Positions 46,773 through 57,965 of a stretch of 64,000 bases of DNA are shown here, in pieces. Origin of the DNA: Maratus speciosus (Eukaryota; Arthropoda; Arachnida; Araneae; Salticidae); assembly GCA_963932465.1 (NCBI GenBank), contig OZ010786.1, positions 532,955,073 through 533,019,072 on the forward strand, in the 5' to 3' direction. Positions within the stretch are counted from its first letter, which is position 1. Every line of letters starts with the position of its first letter. Made by a program: the position numbers and the translations under genes. The notes beneath the pieces were generated by a model that was not told the DNA's origin, made no database searches, and was given only the letters and a program-made list of their open reading frames with translations.

Positions 46773-47345
46773 AGGACGTCGATAACTAAACGACCCTACT
46801 GTAAAGTTGTCTGCAGACGAAATATTGGTCAGAAAATTGTGAAATTTTGTATCGGAAATAATGAAGGAGTGTGAATTTGTTTGGGCGAAAAAAAATAGTT
46901 CAAAATTTCACCAAAATGGGGATTTTTTAATAAATTAAAAATTTTTAAAAGTTTTTACGCTTTAATTTTCTCAGATTAAATAAGGCAAATATACAGACCC
47001 CCCCCCCCCCCCCTGAAAATAATAAAGCGTAAAAAAACTAAAAAAAAAAAAAATACTGATGCTCGAATTGAACGGACCGTATAAACCTGAAAAAAAATCA
47101 GCCTGCGACAGCCGCCATTTTGTTTTCACAGAGCTCAGGCCTAGTATTCAGTGGGCGGTGGCTAAATGCTTAATTTATTAAAAAACGCCCTCTGGTGGCG
47201 AAATTTTGAATTTTTTCTTTTCACTCAATCAAATTCCTATTCCTTCATTATGTCCGACAGAAAATTTTACAACTTTTTGAGCAATAGTTTCAAATTTAGA
47301 CAACTTTAAAGTACGGTCGTTTAATTTTGGACACCATGTACATCA
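46773..47345. mobile_element. Foldback element with ~170 bp arms and a GC-richer centre
   Basis: Left arm (46773-46945) and right arm (about 47175-47345) are reverse complements with shared AAACGACC.TACT.TAAAGTT, CATAATGAAGGA/AATAATGAAGGA and TTTTTTAATAAATTA. The centre contains a poly-C run (46999-47013), CAGCCGCCATTTTGTTTTC and GGCCTAGTATTCAGTGGGCG. The right arm has CGCCCTCTGGTGGCG at 47186-47200. Confidence 0.58.
47186..47200 (-). promoter_or_regulatory. CTCF-consensus-like site within the foldback
   Basis: Read on the minus strand CGCCACCAGAGGGCG matches the core CCACCAG(A/G)(G/T)GGC of CTCF. The homologous position in the left arm is degenerate. Chance and transposon origin are the default explanations. 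Confidence 0.3.
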
Positions 47346-49438
47346 TATGAAAGTAAACTTTATTCGCAATTGTTCACTAGCAGTAACTATCTCCTACAAT
47401 AATTTGTTGCAGAGTTAGCTGTGGGTAATTACTTTTTTCTCCACGGCTACACATTGCAAAATACATATAAACACATCATATGTAAGTTGAGACTGTTTTC
47501 TAAGTAATTATTTCTTTTCTTATGTATAAATACCATAAATCTGATTATAAATGGGAATATGTTATATTTTTTAATATGTGTTATATATTTCACATTATTA
47601 GTATGCATCAGTAAAAATAACAATAATAATAAAAGATTCAGGATATTATATGTCGATTTTATCAGCTTAAACATATTTACCACTCCTATAATAACCTTGA
47701 TTATTTATGAGAACATTAGGTAAATGGTTCCTTATGACATACATAGCTAATTAACTTAATTTTCAACCAACATTAATTTCTAACCAATATAAGTTCCTAA
47801 TTAAGAAACCGTTTTTGTAACTTAATATTTTACCCAGAAAACACAAAAACATGAGATTTAATATTGAATCATTAAAATACATGCCTTTTTTATAATAAAA
47901 GCATTTTATGTTTCCATTTCAGCAAAGAACTAACGAGAACTGTTCGAAGCTAGTACTTATAAAGAAAAATTTTTTAAGAGTCTTAATGAACATTTTAATA
48001 AGCTCACTTATCCTGTTCGTACATTTTTAATGAAAAGTTACACCGAAAATTTACCATATGTTAAAGAAACTTTTTTTTTTTTTTTAAGATCATAAACTTT
48101 AATTGCATAATGATAAAAATGGATGACTAAAACTAGTATTTTTCAAATGCATGTTTTTTTTTCTAAAGTTCTTGTAACATAATCTGGTGGTTTAAACTTA
48201 CCAGTGCAAAATGCATTCTAAAAGATTAGATGTTTGAAGATGGTGCACATCATTAGCTTGAAATTTTCACAAAAAAAAAAGCAAAAGATACAAAAAAAAG
48301 CAAAATATTCTATATAGATAGCAGAACCCCAGTAACATTTTCGTAATGATAAAAGGGAAAAAAATCAGGAAAAAAAATAAAAGCTATGTGTGAATAATAA
48401 ATGATTTAGATTTCTATTATTTTTTTTTTCTTTTTTTTTCCTTTTCTGTGTTAGTATGCAGGTTTTTTTTTTTAATTTTCACTTAGTATGATGTACAAAT
48501 AAAAAAAAAAACAGTAATTTCAATAAACTCTTGTCTTTTTAAATTACTTGAATTTTGATTATTTGAACAATTATTATTGGTAATAACAGAAATGTTTTAC
48601 ATGCCAACTCGAAAATTTAAGAAATGCATGCCAAATGAATATGTATGATATTTTATTTTCTGGGAAACAAATAAAATATATAAATATATTCATATGAGGA
48701 CGTGAGTTATTATATCTGGCCTTATCTTTTCGATGCATATTCATGATTATATTAAATACTAAATGTCATAGACACTGATATTCACGTTGTATGTGATAAA
48801 ATATATTAATAAAATTCATTATTTGTCGCTTCTGCAGACAAAGGAACAATTTTTTTCCATTTTAAATAACTGATAAGACATCGATGAAAAAGTATTTTCT
48901 TTTCGTTGAAATAAATTCGTATAAATTTTTAGTCAAATTACGTGCTCAAATACACACATTTTTGGTCACACAGTTGTGAATTTAGTGTTGCAAATTTAGT
49001 GATGTTTTCAAATAAAAGTAATTTCCTTCTTTCAGATGATTATAAATGACAATTTATCTGGAGAAAAATAGAATATGGTATTGTTTAGAAAATATGTATG
49101 TAAAAAGCAGGTCTGTTCCTGTAGTATCTGTTGGCATCAAAGTCAACGTTTTCCTTCCTTTATATGCATTTCCATCTGAATTAAAGACTGTTTATACAGA
49201 CATAATTTTTTTCTGCTACCTCAAACTGATTTTCCGTGCGACCACAAAGTATCGTCAAATTGTAAATCATATAGACATTATACTAGTGTATGATGTAAAT
49301 AGTACATGTTGTATATATGTTAAGTATGATAATATATGCCGTGTAAATGACACATATATCGCATGTGTTTAATACAAACATCACAAAATGTGACAGATGA
49401 TATGCATGTGTTCTAAAATTCAAACTTTGTGGAAAAAA

Positions 49439-49512
49439 TCCGTGTCGCGTTTCGAAATAGGGATATCTTGACTGAAGCCACCAATGCTGTGACAACTTAG
49501 CCATCTCGGAAG
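49439..49512 (-). tRNA. tRNA-like module, degenerate copy 4
   Basis: Recognised by position and flanks: GAAGCCACCAATGCTGTGA corresponds to the anticodon and D arms, followed by TTAATTCACCCAGCTAATCT, the conserved unit flank. The acceptor stem and B box are eroded (TTTCGAAATA). Confidence 0.4.
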
Positions 49513-49713
49513 AATCTGAAGGACTTAATTCACCCAGCTAATCTTTGCGATCACAGCATCTAGTCTGATATATAAATTATCTTAACAGAATAAATGGCAG
49601 GTTATGAATTTCAGTAAATGCTTCATGCGTAATTATATTACATTAATTTTTAATGCAATTATTCAATTGTAACTGAACTATACGAGTTGTAAATTTACAA
49701 ATGGGTCAAAAAT

Positions 49714-49787
49714 GCCCAGGTCAGTATTTGAACAAGAGATCTCTTGAATGAAACCGCCAATGCTATGTTGATTGAGCTACCCTAGAC
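49714..49787 (-). tRNA. tRNA-like module, copy 5
   Basis: Minus strand; TTGAGCTACCCTAGAC and GAAACCGCCAATGCTATG are the complements of the D arm and anticodon arm. The B box is altered to GTTCAAATACTG. The unit flank AATTCACCCAGCTAACCTTA follows. It lies 276 bp from copy 4, matching the period at 3 kb. Confidence 0.45.
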
Positions 49788-49940
49788 GAATCTAGAGGTC
49801 CTAATTCACCCAGCTAACCTTAACGATCACAGCATCTGGTCTGATGTATGAATCAGCTGAACGGAATAAATTGCAGGCTATGGAACCGCAGTAAACGCTG
49901 GATGTGTAATTATAATTGTTCAAATATGTCATTTAGCCTC

Positions 49941-50014
49941 ATCCGGGATAACTCAGCTGGCAGAGTATTGGCGACTTCAGCCAAGACTTTCCTAGTTCGA
50001 ATCCTGGAACAGGC
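49941..50014 (+). tRNA. tRNA-like module, copy 6
   Basis: Plus strand ATCCGGGATAACTCAGCTGG, then an ATTGGCGACTTCAGCCAA anticodon arm and B box AGTTCGAATCCTGG. The A and B boxes are nearly intact but the acceptor stem is weakened (CAGGC). The AT-rich tail GAATTATTGTGTTAAAAATG matches the 3 kb units. As at 3 kb, minus-oriented copies precede a plus copy. Confidence 0.5.
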
Positions 50015-50102
50015 GTTTTATAAAAACTTGAAAATTTAAAACGTATATGATTTATTTAGAAACTGAATTATTGTGTTAAAAATGAATGTAATATAATATG
50101 TA

Positions 50103-50689
50103 CAGGGTGTATCTGAAATGCTTTAACAAACTTAAGGGGATGATAGTACTCATGAAGACGAACAAAAAATGCAATGGAGCTTGGGGTCGCAAACCACTAA
50201 TTGAGTCACAAATAAAAGGCGTTTCACCATAACTGAAATCGGCTTGTCAGATATAATTTTGCGAAAAAAATATTACCATAAAAAAGTAACGATACGTACC
50301 TTACTTTGTATAAATGTGATAACATCACAAAAAGTTCTGGAAAAACAGGGTTCTCACACAATCGATGATACCGTATGAACTGATAATCACAGTCCAAAAT
50401 GGGTAGCGTCCAATGCATACTGCTGGCGCGTATAATGGAAAATTCTAGCAATTTTTTGTGATGTTATCACATTTCTTACAAAATAAGGTACATATCGCTG
50501 CATTTTTATTGCAATATTTTATTTTTTTCTCAAAAGTATTACCGACAAGACGACTTCAGTTAGGGTGAAACGCCTTGTATTTGTGACTCAATAATTGGTT
50601 TACGACCCCATGTTCCATTTCATTTTTTGTTCGTCTTGATTAGTACTATCATCCCTATAAGTTTGTTGAATAATTTCAGATACATCCTG
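50103..50689. mobile_element. TIR element, 587 bp, with ~220 bp arms
   Basis: Ends CAGGGTGTATCTGAAATGCT and, inverted, CAGGATGTATCTGAAATTAT, flanked by TA (50101-50102 and 50690-50691). Arms share CAAACTTA, GGGATGATAGTACT, AAGACGAACAAAAAATG, and further in GTGACTCAATTAGTGG-type and AAAAAGTTCT/ATTTTTTGTGATGTTATCAC sequence. The long arms leave little unique sequence and no coding region. Confidence 0.75.
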
Positions 50690-50838
50690 TATATTGCCGA
50701 ATATGGGACATAAATCGTCGCCACAGAGCCAGTAGAAGATCTAGTGATAATAAAAATAAAGAGATGTCTGACTTACTGCTATGAACATCTGTGGTTGCAT
50801 CTAGAGAACAACTTCTGAAACCCTTATGTTTAATACTA

Positions 50839-51218
50839 TTAGGTTGAGCGAAAAGTTCTGGGAAATTTTTAATCTAATAGTTACCAGAATTTGTGTCGTA
50901 TATAGGAGTACTAGTGGTATACGTATACGAGACGTGGCTCCATCCGATTTTGGCCTCTTTCGATCAATGCAACACTTTTTCAAGGGCCGTCGGTTTGAAT
51001 CCTTTAATGAAGTTGAAGAAGCATTTCAAGAGTTTTCTGACACCAAGGAGCCGCCATAATACTTCCAGTAAATCTGGAATCTATCGAAACGATATCAGAA
51101 AGTCGTGGACTACGCTGGTCTCTACTTTGAAGAATAGCCCTCGTTGCTTGTGTTGTTAATTTGCACATAACAACTTTTTTCTCTATTAATTTCCTGGAAC
51201 TTTTTTTTCTCAACCTAG
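50839..51218 (+). mobile_element. Internally deleted mariner element, 380 bp
   Basis: Ends TTAGGTTGAGCGAAAAGTTC and, inverted, CTAGGTTGAGAAAAAAAAGT, with flanking TA (50837-50838 and 51219-51220). Inside on the plus strand is APSDFGLFRSMQHFFKGRRF then ESFNEVEEAFQEF, which is the mariner region around the last catalytic Asp (PSD..LFRSMQHFL.G..F). A shifted WNLSKRYQKVVDYAGLYFEE follows, the mariner C-terminus. The N-terminal two-thirds is deleted. Confidence 0.8.
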
Positions 51219-51290
51219 TACATCTCAGATGTGTTTTATAAAAATTCTCTATAATTCCAATAGATGCAGATACAGTTCTTCAAAGCAGTA

Positions 51291-52450
51291 AGTCAGACAT
51301 TTCATTTTCGATTATTATTAGGTGTCTTACTGTTGCTCTGAGGAGACGAAATGAGCGTTTAGATTATATCGCTCCCCCGCAAGAAAAGTGACACATCTCG
51401 ACAAAAGTAAATTTCACAGGAGAGGCAAATGGGAGTAAATGTACATGATTTGACTATAACATGAAATTATAGCACATATCTTTGCATGCCAGCATGAAAA
51501 CATTCATAAAAGCATAAAACCCTTAAAGTCAGACATTTCATTTTCGATTATTATTAGGAGTCTTACTGTTGCTCTGAGGAGACGAAATGAGCGTTTAGAT
51601 TATATCACTCCCCCGCAAGAAAAGTGACACATCTCGACAAAAGTAAATTTCACAGGAGAGGCAAATGGGAGTAAATGTGCATGATTTGACTATAACATGA
51701 AATTATAGCACATATCTTTGCATGCCAGCATAAAAACATTCATAAAAGCATAAAACCCTTAAAGTCAGACATTTCATTTTCGATTATTATTACACTGTAA
51801 AAAAAAAAAAAAAAATTGTAAAGTTACTAAAATTTTTCTAGGAAACTGGGATTCCAGGAACTTTTTATGTAACGGCAACAAGAAAAATTCCTGTAACAGA
51901 TGCTGTTACAGATATTTTTGCTGTTGCCGTTACATAAAAAGTTCCTGGAATCCCAGTTTCCGAGAAATATGTTAGTAACTTTACAGATTTTTTTTTTTTA
52001 CAGTGTAGGTGTCTTACTGTTGCTCTGAGGAGACGAAATGAGCGTTTAGATTATATCACTCCCCCGCAAGAAAAGTGACACATCTCGACAAAAGTAAATT
52101 TCACAGGAGAGGCAAATAGGTGTAAATGTGCATGATTTGACTATAACATGAAATTATAGCACATATCTTTGCATGCCAGCATTAAAACATTCATAAAAGC
52201 ATAAAACCCTTAAAGTCAGACATTTCATTTTCGATTATTGTTAGGTGTCTTACTGTTGCTCTGAGGAGACGAAATGAGCGTTTAGATTATATCGCTCCCC
52301 CGCAAGAAAAGTGACACATCTCGACAAAAGTAAATTTCACAGGAGAGGCAAATGGGAGTAAATGTGCATGATTTGACTATAACATGAAATTATAGCACAT
52401 ATCTTTGCATACCAGCATAAAAACATTCATAAAAGCATAAAACCCTTAAA
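51291..52450 (+). repeat. ~237 bp tandem array, four units
   Basis: Units start with AGTCAGACATTTCATTTTCG at 51291, 51528, 51763 and 52213; the array ends at about 52450. Units are nearly identical (GTGTCTTACTGTTGCTCTGA, TCGCTCCCCCGCAAGAAAAG, ACAGGAGAGGCAAATGGGAG), so expansion is recent. The third unit is lengthened by the MITE at 51793-52005. An inverted partial unit (CACTTTTCTTGC..GAGCGATAT) follows at about 52640-52670. Confidence 0.9.
51793..52005. mobile_element. Palindromic MITE, 213 bp, TA target site proven by empty sites
   Basis: The element starts CACTGTAAAAAAAA and ends TTTTTTTTTTACAGTG, with TA at 51791-51792 and 52006-52007. It is a near-perfect palindrome of about 95 bp arms (GGGATTCCAGGAACTTTTTA, TGTAACGGCAACA and complements) around TGTAACAGATGCTGTTACA. 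The neighbouring tandem units read ATTATTAGGTGTC without interruption at the same point, giving the pre-insertion sequence with a single TA. Confidence 0.92.
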
Positions 52451-52759
52451 GTCGTAGGATGAGGTTTGGAAGGTTGGGCGATTTTACCTCCCTGCACAAT
52501 CTACCACTCTTCTGTGGTCGAAAATGGGCATATAGCGTAATAAAGTGATTTTCCTTATAACTATACTTATGAAACTGTTTGTATAGCAAGCGCATCTATG
52601 ACAGACCTATTAGTGGAATAAAACGCAAAATGAATTTTGTGAGATGCGTCACTTTTCTTGCCGTGAGCGATATATATGCGTATAAATAACGCACGTAAAA
52701 GCTTCATAAAAGAAAGGAGTAATCACGATATATACATTTTTTTTTTTTTTTTTTTTTTG

Positions 52760-54195
52760 TAGTATTCTATTTTACTTTATTTTCAAGTTACTTATATATG
52801 TTTATTTATTTATTTCAAGAGATTCTTAGAAAGCATCGTTATATGTATGGATGGTGGAAAAGCCAACCAACGTAGGGTAACAACCATTGGAACTGTGATA
52901 TTTAAGATTTGAAAAAGTCAAATAAAAAATGTATTGCTTTACTTAAAAAATATTTTATTTATTAATAAACCGATTACAAAAAACCTTGATAAGAACTTAA
53001 CCTTAATTTTCTACATTTTTTTCATAAAGATTTTTTTACCTAAAAGTAAAATGACTTAAACAAAATGTCCCTCCATACATGTCCTTACCATATCTTACTT
53101 GTAATAATAAGAACGAAACTAATACATCAGACATAGATTACGAATCTTTTCTTGCATTAAAAGTATATTATTTGAAATCTATTTTTTTTTTTCCAGAATG
53201 AAAAGGGATATCTTAAGTAGCAACTCTAAAAACAGTAAAAATCCATTTCCAGCAATTGCTTTCCGTATCAGTAATGCGTGAATCCTGTAAGCTTTTCTTG
53301 CAGCACTGTATGATATCTGTAACATTTATAAACACCATCTTTCACACCCAGAATTAGGTCAATTTAAAAATATCACAGAGGAAAACGCCCATCAAGCAGT
53401 TTTAGTCAATCTTAGTTAGTCTCTTAACTGAATTCTTCTATTTGCCTCTATGATGAATGCTATGCGCTCTACAATGTATTAAATAAATAAAGTGAACTTC
53501 ATTTATTTCGTTGTGTTAGAATCTTCATTACGTCATTAAATTGCACCACTAATGCATTTTTACCATAGATCGTGATGTAAGGGAAAATATTTTGTGCGTT
53601 TCTGTAAAAGAACAGCAAATTCTACTTTTTTATTCTCCTGAAAAAGAACCATGTAGCCCATCTCAATAATGTATATAAGTTTCACTGTGTTTGAAATATT
53701 AAAAAAATAATAAAATGTACATAAAATATTTTTCCTCCTTTGACAGCAATGTAACGAAATTATTTTGAGTGTCCCTGTAAACGAACTATAAATACTAAAC
53801 TTAATTTTCATTATCGAGTATTCTTAAGTAAATGTCAAAAATATATGAAACTCGATTACTCAAATATTAATATAATTGTATTATACAATATTATTTTCCT
53901 TATCCATGTACTTTTAAAATAATATTTCAAAAAAGAAAAGAGATTTATTAGTCTATTATTTAAAATATCTTTATTTGTGCAATAAATTGTATTATTCAGT
54001 ACTAAATTTAATACTAATAAAAACTAAATGTATTTGTTATTGACTAAAGGACACACCCTAATAAGTACTAATAAGTACTAAATTAATTAGTTGCTGACAA
54101 AAGTACACATCCTACGTTTTCAAGATAGTTAAGTTATTAGTAATATAGGTTAATTAATTAATAAATATTTCTTCTTTTTAAATTTTTCTTTTTAA
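52760..54195. other. Non-coding interval
   Basis: AT-rich with a T run at 52738-52759. The 83-codon minus-strand frame at 53560-53811 has no recognisable domain. A short direct repeat TAATAAGTACTAA lies at about 54058-54083. Confidence 0.45.
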
Positions 54196-54199
54196 ATTT

Positions 54200-54900
54200 T
54201 CTAGTTTTTCAATTTTTGTATCTTGGTAATTTCCTGATTGTGAGATTTCGAATTATATCCACCAGAAATTCAATAAAGGAAAATTAATAGCGTAGGATGA
54301 ATTATTTTTATGCACTACCATCAGGGCTCCTACGCTTTAAGAGATTTCAAGAACGTTATACCAGAATTTTTGTAAAATAATATTTGCCTTATTTAATGAA
54401 AAAAAAAATACTCTATCCTTAGATATAGCGACCAGTACTTTACGAAATTTCTGGTACTAAAACATTTAAAATCCCCAGAATCCCTTGAAGCGTACGAACC
54501 CCGATTATTATAGCAATATTTTGAATCATAATTTTGTAGGACAATTTTATTGTTACGAAAAATACTTAAATAGAAGGCGAAAATAAATTTATCTGAAGTG
54601 TATACTAAATTTAATAACACTGCATCATTTATAATGTCGGAGGAAACCAATTATTTGTAATCCCAAATGTTTTCACATGAGAAAAAGACCACCGAATAAA
54701 ATTATCTTGGGACCTTCCAATAATTATCTGAGGAGGGAAACCTCGGGCGATCCAGCCTTTCTGTATATTAATAGCTATCGATGCAAACAAAGGAGTTCCA
54801 TTGATTTTGTTCGTCTATATTTGTATAAAGTACATTTTTAGTGTTTAGATGAAATAATTTATTTCATTCCTTTAAAATAGAGTAGAAAAATGAATTTAAT
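54200..54900 (+). repeat. Copy 2 of the duplicated block (partner 14.44-14.96 kb)
   Basis: The conserved core is at about 54610-54840: ACCAATTATTTGTAATCCCA, ACCGAATAAAATTATCTTGG, TTTCTGTATATTAATAGCTA and TTTGTATAAAGTACATTTT. The NF-kappaB-like decamer is GGGACCTTCC here. Reading frames in this copy are not shared with the partner. Confidence 0.5.
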
Positions 54901-55080
54901 ATGATTTAACCATGCGGAAGACACGTTTTTATAAGATTTATGTCTGCCTGTGAGCCCAGTTCTTGTAAGTTAGTGTGTCCTCTGTGCGTCATCGAAAATA
55001 TTAAAATTATGTATAGAATTGGACATGCTATATAAGTTTTTGGCTGTTGCCAGCAGATCCCAGTAGAATATGGTTATATA

Positions 55081-55282
55081 CACTGCTAAAAATTTTGCAG
55101 CATTCTGGTAGGTCATTCGACCGTTTTTTGAAAAATCGGTTTCATAACCATAATTTAACTATATTCTGACCATAAAATGGCCAATAATATGGTCAGAATA
55201 GTGTTAAAATTACAGTTGTGTAACCGTTTTCGGAAAAAAACGGTCAAATGACCTGCCAGAATGCTGCAAATTTTTAACAGTG
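55081..55282. mobile_element. Palindromic MITE, 202 bp, TA target site
   Basis: Ends CACTGCTAAAAATTTTGCAG and, inverted, CACTGTTAAAAATTTGCAGC, flanked by TA (55079-55080 and 55283-55284). Arms of about 90 bp share GCATTCTGG.AGGTCATT.GACCGTTTTTT and TATTCTGACCAT. Same general design as the MITE at 51793 but a different sequence family. Confidence 0.82.
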
Positions 55283-55299
55283 TATAGCTAGAAGAGGCG

Positions 55300-55545
55300 T
55301 TGTTAAAGCGATTTTTATGGAATTATCCTTATTTTGTCTTCTAAAAGTCTAAAACGTTAGGCATAGCTTTAAACAAGACTTCATACATATTTCTTTTACT
55401 TTTGTTATCAGGTCTCAGTGGAATTTTGGGATACTTCCCAACGGTATGCACTGTGATAGAAATTGGTTGGCAAATGTCATTATTGTATCATCGGAAAGTC
55501 TACGAAATTATGCGTAGAGTTAAACCAAACTTCATATATATATAT
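55300..55545 (+). repeat. Two tandem units of a repeat also present at 57745-57965
   Basis: Each contains a CGAAAGTCTACGAAATTATG-like string followed by AGAGTTAAACCAAACTTCAT. The unit at 57745-57965 has CGAAAAGTGTATAAAGTTTT followed by GAATCGAACCAAAATTTTTA, and shares ATTGGAAAATGTGGATA / GTGGAATTTTGGGATA. Confidence 0.45.
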
Positions 55546-55550
55546 ATATA

Positions 55551-57153
55551 GAGAGAGAGAGAGGAAAAGGTCCAAATACCGGCTACCACTTATGTTTTCA
55601 ATCTAGATCATACAATTTTCAAAATTGGTAAAAGAAAAAGTGACAGCAAGGTACCTTGACATGTTTTGCATTTGTTTATAGAAAAAAATCAGTTTAAAAA
55701 GCGTTTCTGTTTATAAAAAGCGAAATTCCGAATGTCTTCATATTTTGAGTTTTGAAAATGTGGTCTAAATACCGGCTACCTAAGTTTTGTTTTCAAGAAC
55801 ATCACACAAATAGAGCTAATGACAATTATTAAGCAATTAGAATATTATTTTAATAAATTTTATTGATCAATAACATATCTTATGCACAGAAAAAATACGC
55901 AATTATTAACCTATTAAAGACGAGCCTATTTTACAATTGTTTTAATTCTTCCACACCAGTTTTTAAAACATTGTAATTTTGAATTATTTAATAGCCCAAA
56001 ATTTGAGATTAGATAATGTGAAAATTTACAAACTGAAATGCTGGTATTCAAATTTAAAAGTTTTCTTCACATTACAGGGCAAGTTTTCTTGCCAACCGGC
56101 TTGAATGAGTTAATAAACAAGCATTTTTGTGAAATTTAAAAAATTCTTAACGATTATCTATGGCAGTCTTCTCTCCATTATGTTTCTAATTTTGTTTTTT
56201 AACGTGCATAAAAAAGAAGCTTGATGATTGAAATGGGAATTATTTTATCTGAAAAAATCACAAACATAATATCACTCTCTGCGTCGGTGCAGTCGCTACA
56301 GGCCCACATATCGTATTCTTAACATTTAGTCCAGAATCCCCTCCCCCACTCTTGTCCGCAGAAAAAGCATCTATGCAGAAGACACAAATTGCATCATCTT
56401 CCTCTGTTAGATATCTTCCTTTATCACTTTTTAAAAATCCAATTTCTGCCACAATTTTCAAATCCAATGCCCCTTTCACCTGTTTTCCTCCGTCATTTTT
56501 CTTCTTTCTCTTCATATTTATTACAGACAGTTTTGGAGTGTCCAACATCACTTATTTGTGAAGTGATCCGGTAACCAGTATCGCTCCAGAAGTATTACGG
56601 CTACGATTTTTTTTTTCATATTGCGAAATGGGACTGGGATTATTTCTGAACAATTTAAATTTATTTATTAATTATGGAACTATTTAAATTATTTTCTTTC
56701 CTCCCATTTAACCAGAGCAACCGAGAGAGGTCCAAATACTGGCTAGCCGGTATTTAGACCACTCAAGGAACCCGGTATTCGGAACACTGCTACGCTTAAG
56801 TCAAAACCAGTATTACTTATTCATATAATAAAATACCAATAACGTGAGCGTGGCAATTGAGAGCTAAATATGTCTAGAAATTAACTTAATCATCAATTCA
56901 AGCTAGTATACGATTAGTATATTTTTTAAAAAATGAGAAACACTTATCTGACAAACTGTTGATGTTCCAGATTACGTCGTTTCGACACTTTTGCGTTTGC
57001 TGTTTGGAAATGAGAGAGACTTCAGCGACGAAATTCTCGTAACTTTTTTTCTCTAAATTAAAGTTCCAAATTCTGCCTGTCGAAGCGCGCTCAGTTCTCA
57101 GAACATCTAGTAGCCGGTATTTGGACCCTAGCCGGTATTTGGACCTTCTCCTC
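55551..57153 (-). mobile_element. Pogo-like TIR element, 1.6 kb, with recurring GGTCCAAATACCGGCTA motif
   Basis: Ends AGAGGAAAAGGTCCAAATAC and, inverted, AGAGGAGAAGGTCCAAATAC, both followed by CGGCTA. The right flank is TA (57154-57155); the left flank runs into TATATA and an expanded GA run. The motif recurs at about 55762 (GTGGTCTAAATACCGGCTAC), 56729-56750 in both orientations and 57113-57140. A zinc-finger transposase remnant lies on the minus strand at 56220-56551. Layout matches the element at 12.5 kb. Confidence 0.68.
56220..56551 (-). pseudogene. C-terminal zinc-finger remnant of a pogo-like transposase
   Basis: The open frame 56551-56258 gives KLSVINMKRKKKNDGGKQ, then TEEDDAICVFCIDAFSADKS. 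After a shift near 56325 the strand continues EYDMWACSDCTDAESDIMF. Together these form the CxxC...W.C..C pattern of the PHD-like tail seen on pogo/Tigger-type transposases, preceded by the usual basic segment. No DDE domain remains upstream. Confidence 0.55.
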
Positions 57154-57744
57154 TACATATATATCTTACATTATTAAACCTTCCTTCGCGATATTTCCCT
57201 GTTTTATACTAATTTACTGCCATATTCACCAATTCCTTATTCTTTAATAATATATATCCTTAATTCTGTTAAATTCCCCTTAAATTAATATTAATCTTGT
57301 CCGATTTACTTTACTATAAAGCTTTCAGTTATTCTAAATTTATATCATGATTTTCGATCGTTTCTGTGAATTCGATTCTTTTTTCAGAGACATAGATTTT
57401 TATTCCGATAATTATCTTTTCGCGGCTTGAGTTACGTTTTACTATAAAATGCGTCTGCTTCGAATTGCCAGGACTGTTTTCTTTATCTCTCCCATTGGTC
57501 GTGACGTAGAATGTACACATATCCCTTATTATCGCATTGGCTAGGGCATCACCCCTTGATAAGAGGCAAAATAACAATAAAAGTTGTTATTCAACGCATC
57601 TCAATTGAATAAGTTCTTTTATTTAACTGAATAATTATAAGAGAGAAACGATTTATTATTTACTTGTTGAAGATTGATATTTACATTTGTTTATTGTTGC
57701 AACATTTTTTATTTTGTTGATATATTTGGAGTTAATTATCATTA

Positions 57745-57965
57745 TGTATATTGAATATTGGCGTAAGGTTTCATTGGAAAATGTGGATATTTCCCGCAGG
57801 CAGGTTGTGCTTTAATACAGATTTTTTGGCTATTTGCCTTTTATGCCATCGAAAAGTGTATAAAGTTTTGGTTAGAATCGAACCAAAATTTTTATACTTT
57901 ATTGACTGTGGGTCTCAAATCAAAGTTCAATATGGGGATACTCCTCCAAAAGCGATACTATGATA
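57745..57965 (+). repeat. Single unit of the 55.3 kb repeat; its 70-codon frame is not called as a gene
   Basis: See 55300-55545. The sequence GTCTCAAATCAAAGTTCAAT then ATGGGGATACTCC is typical repeat-like text rather than a conserved domain. Shared only with the other units in this window. Confidence 0.4.

Larger units (their letters stand above)
45513..47447. mobile_element. TIR element, 1935 bp, host to a SINE and a foldback
   Basis: Ends GTCGTGGAAGAAAAAAGTAA and, inverted, GCCGTGGAGAAAAAAGTAAT, continuing ATACCC / TACCC, are flanked by TA (45511-45512 and 47448-47449). A SINE lies at 46341-46581 and an inverted repeat at 46773-47345. No transposase was recognised; the interior is mostly AT-rich. 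A Tc1/mariner-type or other TA-targeting element is likely. Confidence 0.6.
44350..49060 (+). repeat. Segmental duplication, copy B (partner 33.85-41.33 kb)
   Basis: See copy A for the ordered anchors; here they lie at about 44450, 44880, 45279, 45477, 47652, 48187, 48752 and 49047. The main interruption of copy B is the 1935 bp TIR element at 45513-47447, which sits between the homologues of 36240 and 37060 of copy A. No host exon was recognised in either copy. Confidence 0.68.

Noticed and set aside
49046..49372. 108-codon plus-strand frame, the longest not tied to a transposon
   Set aside because: No recognisable domain, AT-driven and Cys/Tyr/Ile-rich composition, no splice or promoter context, and the homologous stretch of copy A near 41.3 kb does not keep the frame.
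51291..52450. CRISPR-like array
   Set aside because: Units are contiguous 237 bp tandem repeats without spacers, in a eukaryotic repeat context.
57329..57577. 82-codon minus-strand frame with fairly balanced composition
   Set aside because: Lies at the start of a duplicated block, and the partner near 60.9-61.2 kb does not conserve the frame; no known motif.
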